NCBI RefSeq assembly: GCF_000826145.2
Contig: NZ_LN651337.1
Coordinates: 561,774 to 625,773, forward strand
From: Sporosarcina koreensis
GTDB lineage: Bacteria; Bacillota; Bacilli; Bacillales_A; Planococcaceae
Direction: 5' to 3'
Length of the DNA stretch: 64,000 bases
Below are positions 26,316 to 34,823 of this stretch, in pieces. The notes below the pieces were generated by a model. That model ran no database searches, had not been told where the DNA came from, and saw only the letters and a program-made list of their open reading frames with translations. The translations under genes were made by a program, and so were the position numbers. Positions within the stretch are counted from its first letter, which is position 1. The number at the start of each line of letters is the position of its first letter.

Positions 26316-27137
26316 ATGAATGAAACGACATTGCAAAAAGACGCGATGCGCGTATTGAAAGAGACGAGCCGGACGTTTTACATACCGATCAAACTGCTGA
26401 AACCGACATTGCGCCAGACAGTCGGATCCGCTTATTTATGCATGCGTGCAATCGACGAGATCGAGGACCACGAACAGCTGGATGCTGTGAAGAAAGCCGC
26501 CCTTCTGCGCGCAACAGCCGAACTCCTGCGGAACGGACTGGATCGGCATGCGTATACGGAGCTGCTCGCAGACGAAAAAGGCAGCTTGCCGGAAGTGACA
26601 CTGCGGCTGGCCGACTGGCTCGATGTCTGTCCGCCTGACCTCTATGAGAATGTACGGAATGTGACCGCCATCATGGCGGACGGCATGGCCAAGTGGGTCG
26701 AAAAAGATTTCGTCATCGAAACAAAAGAGGACCTGGACGATTACACATACTATGTCGCCGGGCTCGTCGGCGTCATGCTGTCCGACATCTGGGAACAATA
26801 TGACGGCACGAAGACAGACCGGGACCTTGCCATCAGCTATGGCCGGGGTCTGCAGGCCGTCAACATGCTGCGCAACCAGGAAGAGGATGCCGAACGCGGC
26901 GTCCGGTTCCTGCCGGACGGCTGGACACGTGATGACCTGTTCGCCTACGCCAAAGAGAACCTTGCAATGGCAGATGAATACATGAAATCGATCCAGACGA
27001 AGAACATCATCCTGTTCTGCAAAATCCCATTGGCACTGGCGAAGAAAACACTCGCCGCCCTGGAAAAAGGCGAAGACAAGATGAAACGCGACGAAGTGAA
27101 TGAAACCGTCGACGAAATCCTGAAAGAGACCACCTAA
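26316..27137 (+). CDS. Squalene/phytoene synthase-fold protein
   Basis: A 273-residue protein; ATG 26316 has GAAGGA about 8 bp upstream. It matches trans-prenyl head-to-head synthases: SRTFYIPIKLLKPTLRQTVGSAYLCMRAIDEIEDH, where D47-E-I-E-D51 is the first aspartate-rich motif, and GLQAVNMLRNQEEDAERGVRFLP as the second. The second motif is changed: the usual R-D-x-x-E-D reads R186-N187-Q-E-E-D191. No carotenoid desaturase or hopanoid genes adjoin. B. subtilis YisP, a protein of this fold, is reported to act as a farnesyl diphosphate phosphatase, so a non-synthase role is possible here. Monocistronic, with a terminator. Confidence 0.85.
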   Translation: MNETTLQKDAMRVLKETSRTFYIPIKLLKPTLRQTVGSAYLCMRAIDEIEDHEQLDAVKKAALLRATAELLRNGLDRHAYTELLADEKGSLPEVTLRLADWLDVCPPDLYENVRNVTAIMADGMAKWVEKDFVIETKEDLDDYTYYVAGLVGVMLSDIWEQYDGTKTDRDLAISYGRGLQAVNMLRNQEEDAERGVRFLPDGWTRDDLFAYAKENLAMADEYMKSIQTKNIILFCKIPLALAKKTLAALEKGEDKMKRDEVNETVDEILKETT

Positions 27138-27164
27138 AAAGAGCAGCCGCGGCTGCTCTTTTCC
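27138..27164 (+). terminator. Terminator after the squalene synthase-fold gene
   Basis: A perfect palindrome AAAGAGCAGCCG/CGGCTGCTCTTT starts one base after the stop and is followed by T residues. Confidence 0.88.
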
Positions 27165-27190
27165 TTTCCTGCAGTTGAAATGGCGACGGC

Positions 27191-27320
27191 GCTCATAAAT
27201 CATCTCATTCCGCTCATAAACCTCGGAAAGTGATCATAAATCTGCCGTTCCGCTCTTAACCGCAGATAATGATCATAAAACCGACAAACTGCTCATAAAC
27301 CTCTGCAAACGCTCATAACT
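27191..27320. repeat. 20-bp-period repeat array 2 (GNTCATAAA)
   Basis: Seven cores TCATAAA, or one- to two-base variants, start at 27193, 27214, 27234, 27254 (TCTTAAC), 27273, 27293 and 27313 (TCATAAC). Spacings are 21, 20, 20, 19, 20 and 20 bp. Cores are preceded by G[CA] (GCTCATAAA or GATCATAAA), as in array 1. The flanking bases of each unit differ more than in array 1. The array lies in a 361-bp gene gap; the rest of the gap (27321-27498) holds only the promoter region and ribosome site of the next small gene. Confidence 0.75.
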
Positions 27321-27498
27321 TCACAATTCCCAGCAGGATTCCATAGCTGTTCCCATACAATATCAAGTCATCGGGACGTATGCCCCTGTCAAACAGGCGG
27401 CTTTGACATACCTTATTCTATAGGCAGCTTGAAAGCCGGATGATCTGGATTCGTCATCTGCCTTCAAGCTGGCCGCTCATGGAAAGGAGGCCGATACA

Positions 27499-27702
27499 AT
27501 GGGTTACGGTTGGGATTTGTGCGGCTGCGGTCATGGCGGATATATGCCATACCCTGAACAGCCGCATTGCCGCGGGGGATTCGGTCCAGGAAGAGGGTTT
27601 GCTCTTCTGGTCGTTCTGTTCATCCTCCTCATCATCATCGGAGCATCCTATGTCCCAAATAATTGCCGGGATCATGGCCATCATCACAAAAAAGACTGCT
27701 GA
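27499..27702 (+). CDS. YjcZ-like small Gly-rich membrane peptide
   Basis: A 67-residue protein with AAAGGAGG eight bases before the ATG. The Gly/Cys/Pro-rich start (MGYGWDLCGCGHGG) is followed by one helix (GFALLVVLFILLIIIGASYV), which is nearly the signature of YjcZ/sporulation small proteins (GFALIVVLFILLIIVGA), and a His/Cys-rich tail (CRDHGHHHKKDC) that could bind metal. In sporulating Bacillaceae such peptides are often spore-associated; whether this host sporulates cannot be judged from the window. Confidence 0.85.
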   Translation: MGYGWDLCGCGHGGYMPYPEQPHCRGGFGPGRGFALLVVLFILLIIIGASYVPNNCRDHGHHHKKDC

Positions 27703-27716
27703 TCATAGCAAATCTG

Positions 27717-27751
27717 CGCCTGTATGCCAGCGAGCATGCAGGCGTATTTTT
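27717..27751 (+). terminator. Terminator after the YjcZ-like gene
   Basis: The stem CGCCTGTATGC pairs with GCATGCAGGCG (one mismatch) and is followed by ATTTTT. Confidence 0.8.
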
Positions 27752-27770
27752 CAATCACCCCAGTAGTCTC

Positions 27771-28187
27771 TCACACGATCAGACCGAAGAAACGGGTCGT
27801 CAACAGGACAACCCCGATCAGCACCATTAGGGCAGTTTGGACAAAAGTCACTTTGTATTCTGCCGGGTCCTCGGAATACTTTTTCTGCATATACCCCCGA
27901 ATCGATTCCAAGATGACATTGCTCAAAGTGACGTAAAGGAAATATACGTATAACCAAGTGACCGTCGAGTAATCTGACGCCGCCAGCCAGACCGCCAGGC
28001 CGATTAATAGAAAGATGAACACCGCACGCAGCGTCCAGTCGATCCGGCGGTGTCGGTCATTCACTGAATGGGCAACCCATCGAAACGGCGTCTTCACCTT
28101 GAACAGCTTGCGGACAAGCCAGATCGTCAAGAAGAAGAACAATAGAATTCCAACTAATATCACCATCAGCTGCTGTACATTCGACAT
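27771..28187 (-). CDS. DUF4181-like membrane protein
   Basis: About 138 residues with four hydrophobic helices (VILVGILLFFFLTIWLV, AVFIFLLIGLAVWLAA, LYVYFLYVTLSNVILES, ALMVLIGVVLLTTRFFGL) and the cytoplasmic stretch FRWVAHSVNDRHRRIDWTLR. The order matches small DUF4181 proteins as I recall them; function unknown. The start is uncertain because no good Shine-Dalgarno sequence is seen: ATG 28187 is chosen, with TTG 28205 as alternative. Confidence 0.6.
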   Translation of the reverse strand: MSNVQQLMVILVGILLFFFLTIWLVRKLFKVKTPFRWVAHSVNDRHRRIDWTLRAVFIFLLIGLAVWLAASDYSTVTWLYVYFLYVTLSNVILESIRGYMQKKYSEDPAEYKVTFVQTALMVLIGVVLLTTRFFGLIV

Positions 28188-28273
28188 TCCGTTTTCCGCC
28201 CCCAATATTGCTCAGGCAACAGCCCTTTTCTTTCCAGCATACCACAACTGGTATAAATGGGTAACTGAAATTT

Positions 28274-28300
28274 AAAAACCCCATGCTTATGCATGGGGCC
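28274..28300 (-). terminator. Terminator after glmS
   Basis: On the minus strand GGCCCCATGC pairs with GCATGGGGTT and is followed by TTT (A run on plus). Confidence 0.85.
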
Positions 28301-28313
28301 GGCTTCTCTTACG

Positions 28314-30107
28314 TTATTCGACTGTCACACTCTTCGCGAGGTTCCTCGGCTTGTCGACATCACACCCGCGCTGCAGCGAAGCATAATAACTGAGCAGCTG
28401 CAGCGGGATGACGGAGGCGAGCGGTGTCAGCAGGTCATGGACATGCGGGATGACAAACCGGTCGTCTTCTTCGCTGTCCCCTTCCATTGAAATGATGCAT
28501 GCGTTCGCACCGCGTGCAGTCACTTCCTTGACATTGCCGCGCAAGTTAGGATTTACGCTCTTCTGTGTTGCGAGTGCGATGACAGGAGTGCCCTCCTCGA
28601 TCAGAGCAATCGTTCCGTGTTTCAGTTCCCCTCCGGCAAAGCCCTCTGCCTGGATATAGGAAATTTCTTTCAATTTCAAGGCGCCTTCCAGACTGACGTA
28701 ATAATCGAGCCCGCGGCCGATGAAGAAGGCATTGCGGCGGTCAGTGAGCAGTTCGGCCGCAAGCGTTTCGATTTCCTGTTTCGCATCGGTCAATGTCTGG
28801 ATTGCATTTGCCGCAATCGCAAGTTCCTGCTTCAGGTCGAATTCACCTGCAGAGCCGCCGAGCGCAGCGGCTGTGATAGCCAGCACCGCAAGCTGCGCTG
28901 TATAGGCTTTCGTTGACGCGACTGCAATCTCAGGACCTGCATGCAGCAGCAGCGTATAATCGGCCTCCCGGGACAATGTGGAGCCCGGTACGTTCGTCAT
29001 TGTGACAGACGGATATCCGAGTTCCTTCACTTTGACGAGCACTTGCCGGCTGTCTGCAGTTTCGCCTGACTGTGTGATGAACAGGAAGATCGGTTTTTTT
29101 GAAAGAAGTGGCATGTTATAACCGAATTCACTGGATATGTGCACTTCGACGGGCAGTCCTGCGAGCTTTTCAAAATACTCCTTGCCGATCAGGCCGGCAT
29201 GGTAACTTGTTCCGGCTGCAATGATATAGAGACGGTCCGCCTCCTGGAATGCCTGCCGGATGGCTGCGTCGATCCCCAGACTGCCGTCTTCATCAGTATA
29301 GACCTCCATGATTTTCCGGATGACCCCGGGCTGCTCATCGATCTCCTTCAGCATATAGTGAGGATATGTGCCCTTCTCAATATCGCTCATATCGAGTTCA
29401 GCCGTATACGGCGTGCGCTCGATTACGGTTCTATCAATTGTCTCGATAACAATTTCTTCCTTGCCAAGAAGGACGACTTCCCCGTCGTGCAGCTCGATGA
29501 ACTGATCCGTCACCTGCAGCATCGCCATTGCATCCGAAGCGACGACGTTGCAGTCTTCTCCGACGCCGATGAGCAGCGGGCTGCGGTTTTTCGCGACGAA
29601 GATCAGATCGGGTTCCTTTTCGTCGAGCATGGCAATTGCATACGAGCCATGAAGGAGGGATAACGACTTCCGGAACGCCTCGTCTGTTGTCAGACCTTCT
29701 TCCGCAAAGCGCTCAACAAGCTGTACGATGACTTCCGTGTCTGTGTCAGATGCGAAAGGGACGCCTGCCAAATAATCACGTTTCAGCTTGCTGTAATTTT
29801 CGATGACCCCATTGTGGACGAGCGTGAAACGACCTGACGCACTTTTATGCGGATGCGAATTCTTCTGATCGGGAATACCATGGGTCGCCCACCGGGTATG
29901 ACCGATACCGGTCTTCGAATCGATCGTCAGGTCCGCAGCTTTCCGGAGATCGGCAATCCGCCCTTTCTCTTTGTACTGCATGAGACCCTCTGCTGTCTGG
30001 AATGCAAGGCCTGCCGAATCATATCCCCGGTACTCCAATTTCTCAAGACCGTTCAATAAAATATCCGCTGCCTGTTTCTTTCCGTTATAACCTACAATTC
30101 CGCACAT
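28314..30107 (-). CDS. glmS: Glutamine-fructose-6-phosphate aminotransferase
   Basis: A 597-residue enzyme that makes glucosamine-6-phosphate for peptidoglycan and teichoic acids. The N-terminal nucleophile Cys2 ([11 protein letters not shown]) and the class II glutaminase domain are followed by two SIS sugar-isomerase domains ([76 protein letters not shown]) and the C-terminal catalytic tail [13 protein letters not shown]. The mRNA leader carries a glmS ribozyme, so expression should be turned down by its product. Monocistronic. Confidence 0.97.
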   Translation of the reverse strand: MCGIVGYNGKKQAADILLNGLEKLEYRGYDSAGLAFQTAEGLMQYKEKGRIADLRKAADLTIDSKTGIGHTRWATHGIPDQKNSHPHKSASGRFTLVHNGVIENYSKLKRDYLAGVPFASDTDTEVIVQLVERFAEEGLTTDEAFRKSLSLLHGSYAIAMLDEKEPDLIFVAKNRSPLLIGVGEDCNVVASDAMAMLQVTDQFIELHDGEVVLLGKEEIVIETIDRTVIERTPYTAELDMSDIEKGTYPHYMLKEIDEQPGVIRKIMEVYTDEDGSLGIDAAIRQAFQEADRLYIIAAGTSYHAGLIGKEYFEKLAGLPVEVHISSEFGYNMPLLSKKPIFLFITQSGETADSRQVLVKVKELGYPSVTMTNVPGSTLSREADYTLLLHAGPEIAVASTKAYTAQLAVLAITAAALGGSAGEFDLKQELAIAANAIQTLTDAKQEIETLAAELLTDRRNAFFIGRGLDYYVSLEGALKLKEISYIQAEGFAGGELKHGTIALIEEGTPVIALATQKSVNPNLRGNVKEVTARGANACIISMEGDSEEDDRFVIPHVHDLLTPLASVIPLQLLSYYASLQRGCDVDKPRNLAKSVTVE

Positions 30108-30184
30108 ATCGTTTCCTCCGCTTCAGCGGACAGGCATACAGAACGTCTGCCGAACTAAGAATCACTTTAGCAGTCCGGCAGGTT

Positions 30185-30370
30185 TGTTGCCGGGCCGTTG
30201 GTTGTAATAGGCTGCCTGCTCATCTCCTTTGTCACACAGGTCGCCCTGTGCTTTTTAGAGATGGCATGACAATCGGGCAGCATCGATCGGGAGGCATCCG
30301 CCGAATGTTCGATGAACCTCCGCCTCGTCTGCCGGAAAGTGCGGAGTGATTTTTCCGGCTCTGGCGCTTC
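30185..30370 (-). ncRNA. glmS ribozyme (GlcN6P-activated self-cleaving leader)
   Basis: On the minus strand the leader has the cleavage-site context AAGCGCCAG (cut expected before G, complement of 30367), a variable P1 hairpin, GACGAGGCGGAGGTTCATCG, and the core block TTCGGCGGATGCCTCCCG at about 30307-30290. These are the conserved catalytic-core segments of the Bacillus glmS ribozyme, in order and at the expected distances. The 3' helices (P3/P4) extend to about 30185; that end is approximate. Binding of glucosamine-6-phosphate triggers self-cleavage and mRNA decay. Confidence 0.92.
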
Positions 30371-30492
30371 AATTGGTTTCCGGGTTTTACGTGCTCCCTG
30401 TGCTCCTTCCTGCACGGACTGCATTTGCAGCCAACAACTATCATAGCGAATCGCATTTTCCGCTGTCAACTGACGGATCGTTCAGAAAACAG

Positions 30493-30543
30493 AAAAAAAC
30501 TGCCGCAAAGGCCTGTATCGACAGACCTCCGGACAGTTTTCAA
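30493..30543 (-). terminator. Terminator after ndh
   Basis: A long, partly mismatched stem on the minus strand (AAAACTGTCCG with CGGCAGTTTT, inner CTGT/ACAG) is followed by TTTTTT. Confidence 0.8.
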
Positions 30544-30548
30544 GCGGC

Positions 30549-31733
30549 TCAGTATGCGAGACTGAACAGCCCTTTGATATGTGAAAGGTAACGTACATTA
30601 CTTGCTTCTTTCATAAGAGATGCCGGCATCCCTTTGAGGGATGTATTGTTTCCGCCGACAGACGCGACAGCATCTTTACGGCCGAGGCTTGCAAGTGTTC
30701 CCGAGTTGACCGGATTGAACACTTCCATCTGCTTGCCTGCAAGCATTGCATACAAGTTGTATCCGACCAATTCACCCATCTGCCATGCGTTCTGCGCAGT
30801 CGGTGCGTATGGACGTGCGCCTTCTTCAGCAGGGAATGCCACAGCTGCATCACCGACAACGAAGACATCCTTGTGTGATTTCGACTGCAGGAATTCGTTC
30901 ACTGTTGCACGGCCGCGGTCGACTTCAATCCCCGACTCGCCAACCAGCGGATTTCCAGTGACGCCGCCTGTCCAGACGAATGTGTTCGCTTTGATGATCC
31001 GTCCGTCTTTCAAGGAGATCTCGTTGCCTTCCACGTTGGTGACAGGAAGACCGATCAGGAATTCGACACCGCGTTTTGAAAGGCTTTCCGTCGCGCGTTC
31101 GATCAGATGATCCGGCAGCACAGGAAGGATTTTTGGTCCTGCTTCTACCAGCATGATTTTCAAATCATCCGGGTTGACGCCGTTCTCACGTGCCACTTTC
31201 GGCATGTGGTCGACGATTTCACCGACAAGTTCGACGCCTGTCAGTCCGCCTCCGCCGATCAGGATCGTCGCATCCGCTTCATCGTGCGAGACAGCGTATG
31301 CTTTGATGCGGTCTACGATATGAGCATAGATGGCATTCGCTTCACTTGCCGATTTCAGGACCATGCTGTTCTCTTCAAGGCCCGGGATGCCGAAGTATGC
31401 TGTTTTACTGCCGAGGGCTACGACAAGTGCATCGTAGGAAAGTGTATCACCATTCGCAAGATTCACTTTCTTTGTGTTCACATCGAAATTCTCGATCGTT
31501 TCGATGAGCAGCTGGACGCCTTTGCCTGCAAGAAGTTTCTCAAGCGGCAGTGCAACCGCTCCTTCGCTGATTGTGCCGCCAGCCAAACGGTGGAGTTCTG
31601 TAATGATCTGGTGAGTCGGAGTCTGGTTGATGAGCGTGATGGCTGCATCACTTTCTGACAAGAAGTTGCGGGCGTTCAGCGCTGCCAAAAGACCGCCATA
31701 ACCTGCTCCTAGAATAACGATTTGCTTGGTCAT
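30549..31733 (-). CDS. ndh: Type II NADH dehydrogenase
   Basis: A 394-residue peripheral membrane flavoprotein that oxidises NADH and reduces menaquinone without pumping protons. The FAD-binding fold is at the N-terminus (IVILGAGYGGLLAALNA), the NAD-binding fold in the middle (ATILIGGGGLTGVELVGEIVDHMP), and the quinone-site region follows (DVFVVGDAAVAF, PYAPTAQNAWQMGELVGYNL, with AQNA-Q typical of NDH-2). GAAGGAG lies upstream. It follows a DUF1641 gene by 35 bp, reproducing the B. subtilis yjlC-yjlD(ndh) operon. No clear Rex site was found upstream. Confidence 0.95.
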   Translation of the reverse strand: MTKQIVILGAGYGGLLAALNARNFLSESDAAITLINQTPTHQIITELHRLAGGTISEGAVALPLEKLLAGKGVQLLIETIENFDVNTKKVNLANGDTLSYDALVVALGSKTAYFGIPGLEENSMVLKSASEANAIYAHIVDRIKAYAVSHDEADATILIGGGGLTGVELVGEIVDHMPKVARENGVNPDDLKIMLVEAGPKILPVLPDHLIERATESLSKRGVEFLIGLPVTNVEGNEISLKDGRIIKANTFVWTGGVTGNPLVGESGIEVDRGRATVNEFLQSKSHKDVFVVGDAAVAFPAEEGARPYAPTAQNAWQMGELVGYNLYAMLAGKQMEVFNPVNSGTLASLGRKDAVASVGGNNTSLKGMPASLMKEASNVRYLSHIKGLFSLAY

Positions 31734-31768
31734 TGTCTAATCTCCTTCTACAATAATTTAGGTTGTGA

Positions 31769-32218
31769 TCACTTTGTGCGGTTGCGCTGTCCTGCAACTT
31801 CGAGGTATGCATTCAAAAAACGGAAAATGCGCTGGGCTTCCGGATCTTTGATCATTTTCATGAGACCGAACAGACCGATGGTTTCCGTATTCTGAGCAGC
31901 AAGGTCTTTTGCTTCGATAACGGTTGCAGCCAAGTTCTTTGCAGAGTCTTTCACTGGTGCAGCGATCTCTTTCATGAACTCAGCTGTATCGTTTTTAAGT
32001 ACGTCATCTGTTGCGACTGCTTTCGCAACATCGTATGATTTCGTCATCAGGTCAACCAGCTCTGTCAGCTGTGGAAGTTTTTCCACAAGAGTTGTCAATG
32101 ATTCCTGTACTTCCGGCTTCAGCAGCTGGTCCAAAATGTCTTGTTTCTGTTCTGACGGCAGTTTTGTGCCTTCAGCAGCAGTGTTCGCTGCTTCTTCAGG
32201 ATTGAGCGGCGTAGTCAT
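31769..32218 (-). CDS. yjlC: DUF1641 protein, YjlC homologue
   Basis: A 149-residue protein with ATG 32218 preceded by AAGGGGA. DUF1641 features are helical and amphipathic: LLKPEVQESLTTLVEKLPQLTELVDLMTKSYDVAKAV and TIGLFGLMKMIKDPEAQRIFRFLNAYLEVAGQ. It has no membrane helix. In B. subtilis this gene heads the ndh operon, and it does so here. Proteins of this family also accompany formate dehydrogenases. Its biochemical role is unknown; an accessory function for respiratory dehydrogenase is inferred from conserved linkage. Confidence 0.9.
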   Translation of the reverse strand: MTTPLNPEEAANTAAEGTKLPSEQKQDILDQLLKPEVQESLTTLVEKLPQLTELVDLMTKSYDVAKAVATDDVLKNDTAEFMKEIAAPVKDSAKNLAATVIEAKDLAAQNTETIGLFGLMKMIKDPEAQRIFRFLNAYLEVAGQRNRTK

Positions 32219-32498
32219 GTGCAAATCCCCTTTTCAGTATGATGTGTATTTGTCCTGAGGTAGTAAGAATATGCATGGCAAAACTGACGTTCCGTTCACT
32301 CGGCACATTCTCCTATTCAGATTACCATCCGATACTATACTCCTAATGGAACTTTTCTTCAAGTGTTTAGTTTGGTATTTAACTAATATGCGCCATTCAG
32401 ATGAAACCCTTTTCATTTAACTCCAAATTAAAATCCTGTATACTGAATAGGGAGGATTGCTGAGCAACCCATCACACCAACGGAGGTATGATTCACCT

Positions 32499-32936
32499 AT
32501 GAAAAAGTTAGCAGCTGTTTTTTTGGCGCTCACACTCATCTTTTCGCCGATCGGATCCTATGTTTTCCAGGATCAGTCGCCGACTGCGGATGCGCGGGGC
32601 TACAAATCCGGCAAGAGAGGTTTCACACCAAACCAGAACAACTTCAATAAACCTGCAGTTGACAAAAAGAAAGACCAAACCTCATTTACGAAAGACAAAA
32701 GTGCCCAGACTGCTAAACCCAAATCTGGCGGTCTCATGAAAGGTCTCATGGTCGGCGGCCTGGCAGGACTCCTGTTCGGCAGCCTTTTCGCTAACATGGG
32801 CATTCTCGGCTCCCTGCTCGGCCTGCTGATCAACGTGTTCGCGATCATTGCGATCATCGGTATCATCCGTATGGTCTTCACGCATTTCAAGAAAAAGAAA
32901 TCCCGTGAGGATGATATGCGGCGATGGCAGAACTGA
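32499..32936 (+). CDS. Tim44-like small secreted or membrane protein
   Basis: About 145 residues. ATG 32499 begins a signal-like segment (MKKLAAVFLALTLIFSPIGSYVF) with GGAGGT 11 bp away, somewhat distant. A basic, Asn/Lys-rich region (DARGYKSGKRGFTPNQNN) then leads to a Gly-rich hydrophobic hairpin (MKGLMVGGLAGLLFGSLFANMGILGSLLGLLINVFAIIAIIGIIRMVF) and a KKKKS tail. This is the N-terminal part of proteins often labelled Tim44 domain; the Tim44 C-terminal domain itself is absent. Function unknown. It overlaps the next gene by 13 bp. Confidence 0.7.
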   Translation: MKKLAAVFLALTLIFSPIGSYVFQDQSPTADARGYKSGKRGFTPNQNNFNKPAVDKKKDQTSFTKDKSAQTAKPKSGGLMKGLMVGGLAGLLFGSLFANMGILGSLLGLLINVFAIIAIIGIIRMVFTHFKKKKSREDDMRRWQN

Positions 32937-33214
32937 TGATCGAAGAGCAGGATATCATCAACGCAATCTGTTTGTACCAGGCCGACCGTCAGAACATCGC
33001 ACCTGAATCGGTGGAAGTCGAGCTATGCTACGATGACGACGAAGGTTTTTTTGCAAATGTCTATGTAAACCGGATGGAAATCCATATGACTAAATTCGAG
33101 ATGACGCAGGCACTGAGGATGTGGATTGAGCAGCAGCTCCATCAGGATCCATATGCTGCAGGGATAAAACTTATACTGGATGATGAACGCGGCATTGTCG
33201 CTGCGCTTCTCTGA
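32924..33214 (+). CDS. DUF2653 protein, YxcD-like
   Basis: A 96-residue soluble acidic protein: EEQDIINAICLYQADRQNIAPESVEVELCYDDDEGFFANVYVNRMEIHM, then an amphipathic helix (FEMTQALRMWIEQQLHQDPYAAGIKLILDD). This is the DUF2653/YxcD pattern. ATG 32924 overlaps the preceding gene; ATG 32936, which overlaps the upstream TGA (ATGA), is an alternative. Either way translation looks coupled to the Tim44-like gene. Function unknown. Confidence 0.8.
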   Translation: MAELMIEEQDIINAICLYQADRQNIAPESVEVELCYDDDEGFFANVYVNRMEIHMTKFEMTQALRMWIEQQLHQDPYAAGIKLILDDERGIVAALL

Positions 33215-33215
33215 T

Positions 33216-33256
33216 CAAAAAGGACAGCTCCGTTTTCACCGGCCGCTGTCCTTTTG
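33216..33256. terminator. Bidirectional terminator before sodC
   Basis: The stem AAAAGGACAGC/GCTGTCCTTTT encloses a 16-nt loop and lies between the DUF2653 and superoxide dismutase stops. Confidence 0.85.
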
Positions 33257-33259
33257 CTA

Positions 33260-33856
33260 TTAGTTGATAACGCCGCAGGCAACCCGATCGCCTGAATCCC
33301 CGGATGGCTGTGATTCGCCATCATCCTCACCGGCGTGGATGACCAGAGCGGTCCCCCCGTCTTTCAGAAGAGAATCTTTCTTGCCGTCTTGCAGCGTCAC
33401 GAGTTTCGTTGTGAACTCATCATCCACTGTGCCGTCATCACCGACTTCCAGATTCGGCAGATCACCAGCATGCGGTCCGCCTTCCGTGTCAAGCCCATGC
33501 TCTTTGTCTGCAGGATTGAAATGGCCGCCTGCCGATTTGAAATCAGGCGCTTCGCACACTCCTGTTTCATGGAAATGAATACCGTGCTTACCCGGTGACA
33601 GGCCTTCCGCTTCCACATGGACTTTCACGCCTTCCTTCGTCTCCGACAATTCTGCAGTCCCGGTCGTCTTGCCGTCAGTATCTTTCAGATCGACGAGCAC
33701 AGAGTACGGTTTCACTTCATTCGTATTTTCAGTACCGGTTGTTGTATCATCGGATGCAGTCTCGTCCGCAGGTGCACTGCTGTCTTCTTTGTCTGCACTG
33801 CATGCCCCAAGTGCAAGCATCAGCAGGAACGCCGGAAAGATCGCTGTTTTCTTCAA
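33260..33856 (-). CDS. Cu/Zn superoxide dismutase-like lipoprotein
   Basis: A 198-residue protein with a lipoprotein signal (MKKTAIFPAFLLMLALGAC) and an acidic Ser/Thr-rich linker (residues 22-45). The SOD_Cu domain follows: GKHGIHFHETGVC (two Cu His and the disulfide Cys), SAGGHFNP (bridging His), GPHAGDLPN (Zn His and Asp), ALVIHAGEDD (last Cu His) and SGDRVACGVI (second disulfide Cys and the active-site Arg). All metal ligands appear present, so activity against extracellular superoxide is likely. B. subtilis YojM is a related lipoprotein but lacks some Cu ligands. Confidence 0.93.
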   Translation of the reverse strand: MKKTAIFPAFLLMLALGACSADKEDSSAPADETASDDTTTGTENTNEVKPYSVLVDLKDTDGKTTGTAELSETKEGVKVHVEAEGLSPGKHGIHFHETGVCEAPDFKSAGGHFNPADKEHGLDTEGGPHAGDLPNLEVGDDGTVDDEFTTKLVTLQDGKKDSLLKDGGTALVIHAGEDDGESQPSGDSGDRVACGVIN

Positions 33857-33931
33857 TATGAATTCCTCCCTATATAGTCCTCCATACTCTCTTACACATA
33901 CCGGTCCCTTCTAAACATTCCGCTGAACGGC

Positions 33932-33977
33932 AAAGCCGTCCTGCAGCGTATAGTGGATACGCTGCGGACGGCTTTTT
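33932..33977. terminator. Hairpin terminator after hmoB
   Basis: A stem of about 17 bp (AAAGCCGTCCTGCAGCGTA with TACGCTGCGGACGGCTTT) lies between hmoB and the sodC start, with T tracts on both strands. Confidence 0.8.
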
Positions 33978-33985
33978 GGAGTGTG

Positions 33986-34495
33986 TTACACCTGTTCCGT
34001 TTTTTTATAAGTTGTCAAGAAAGACGGACGGGCAAAAATATTCGGTTTCTTGTCGATTCCTTCTTCAGTGCCTCGTTTTTTATGGGCATGCGCGTACGCA
34101 TCGGACGTCTGCCAGTCCTTGAAAGCCTGTTCGTCTTTCCAGATTGTCAGGACCACATACGTATCGCTGTCAAGCGGACGCAGCACCCGGATTGCGCCGA
34201 ACCCTTCGGTGTCTTCGATTCTCCGTGCACGACCCATGAACCGCTCCTCGAACAGCTCCTGGCCTTCCGCAGTCACCGGAATGTTGTTAAATACCGCGAA
34301 TGCTCCGTCTGTCAGCGTTCCGGCAGTATCAAGGACGGTGTAGGAATCCGCGTCCGCAAAACTTGCGGATGCTTCATTCTCCTGGATAAGGACCGCTTCG
34401 TTGCCTTGTTCCATCAAGACGATTTCGTCGTCTGCGAGACCATTCAAAATAGCTTTCAAGGCTGCGGGATCTCCGTATGTTACATGTAAATTCAT
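33986..34495 (-). CDS. hmoB: Heme-degrading monooxygenase HmoB-like
   Basis: A 169-residue protein; ATG 34495 follows AGGAG with 7-bp spacing. The N-terminal half is the HmoB-specific extension (MNLHVTYGDPAALKAILNG, VLIQENEASASFADADSYTVLD). The C-terminal half is an antibiotic-biosynthesis-monooxygenase-type domain: FAVFNNIPVTAEGQELFEERFMGRARRIEDTEGFGAIRVLRP, then YVVLTIWKDEQAFKDWQTSDAYAHAHK. In B. subtilis HmoB opens heme to release iron. A strong Fur box lies upstream of the small gene that precedes it, so iron limitation probably induces it. Also known historically as TRAP. Confidence 0.88.
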   Translation of the reverse strand: MNLHVTYGDPAALKAILNGLADDEIVLMEQGNEAVLIQENEASASFADADSYTVLDTAGTLTDGAFAVFNNIPVTAEGQELFEERFMGRARRIEDTEGFGAIRVLRPLDSDTYVVLTIWKDEQAFKDWQTSDAYAHAHKKRGTEEGIDKKPNIFARPSFLTTYKKTEQV

Positions 34496-34583
34496 CTTCA
34501 ATCTCCTGTCTGATTATAGAATGGCACGAGTGCCGGAATGGGAAAAGCAGCAGACCGAGTCCGCCGGTGTTCCTATGCTTCTA

Positions 34584-34763
34584 TCAGTGCCATGCGTGCC
34601 GTTTGCGGTCTTTTCGCACAGCTGCTGCAGACCCGGCTGCCAGTACAATGATGGTGATGGCTCCGAGGATCAGACCATCCGAGAAGTAGTTCGATAAACC
34701 GCCTGCTGCCAGTACAGCCGACAATACACCGCAAAGTACTGCTGCTACGATAACTTTTTTCAT
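34584..34763 (-). CDS. Small two-helix membrane protein
   Basis: 59 residues; ATG 34763 follows AAAGGTGAG. Two hydrophobic segments (KKVIVAAVLCGVLSAVLAAGGL and GLILGAITIIVLAAGSAAAV) are followed by a short basic tail (RKDRKRHAWH). No family recognised. It lies 88 bp upstream of hmoB on the same strand and about 60 bp downstream of a Fur box, so it may be a membrane component expressed with heme-iron recovery. That link is inference. Confidence 0.7.
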   Translation of the reverse strand: MKKVIVAAVLCGVLSAVLAAGGLSNYFSDGLILGAITIIVLAAGSAAAVRKDRKRHAWH

Positions 34764-34823
34764 CGCACTCACCTTTCCCGCCCATCCGCCATCATGAATG
34801 CCGCATGGCTGGTATGTATTCAT

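Noticed and set aside
27440..27766. 108-aa plus-strand ORF
   Set aside because: It covers the YjcZ-like gene in another frame; only the 67-aa frame has AAAGGAGG and a family-like helix.
32219..32400. Rex operator upstream of yjlC-ndh
   Set aside because: No TTGTGA-N6-TCACAA-like dyad could be found by eye, although this operon is Rex-controlled in B. subtilis.
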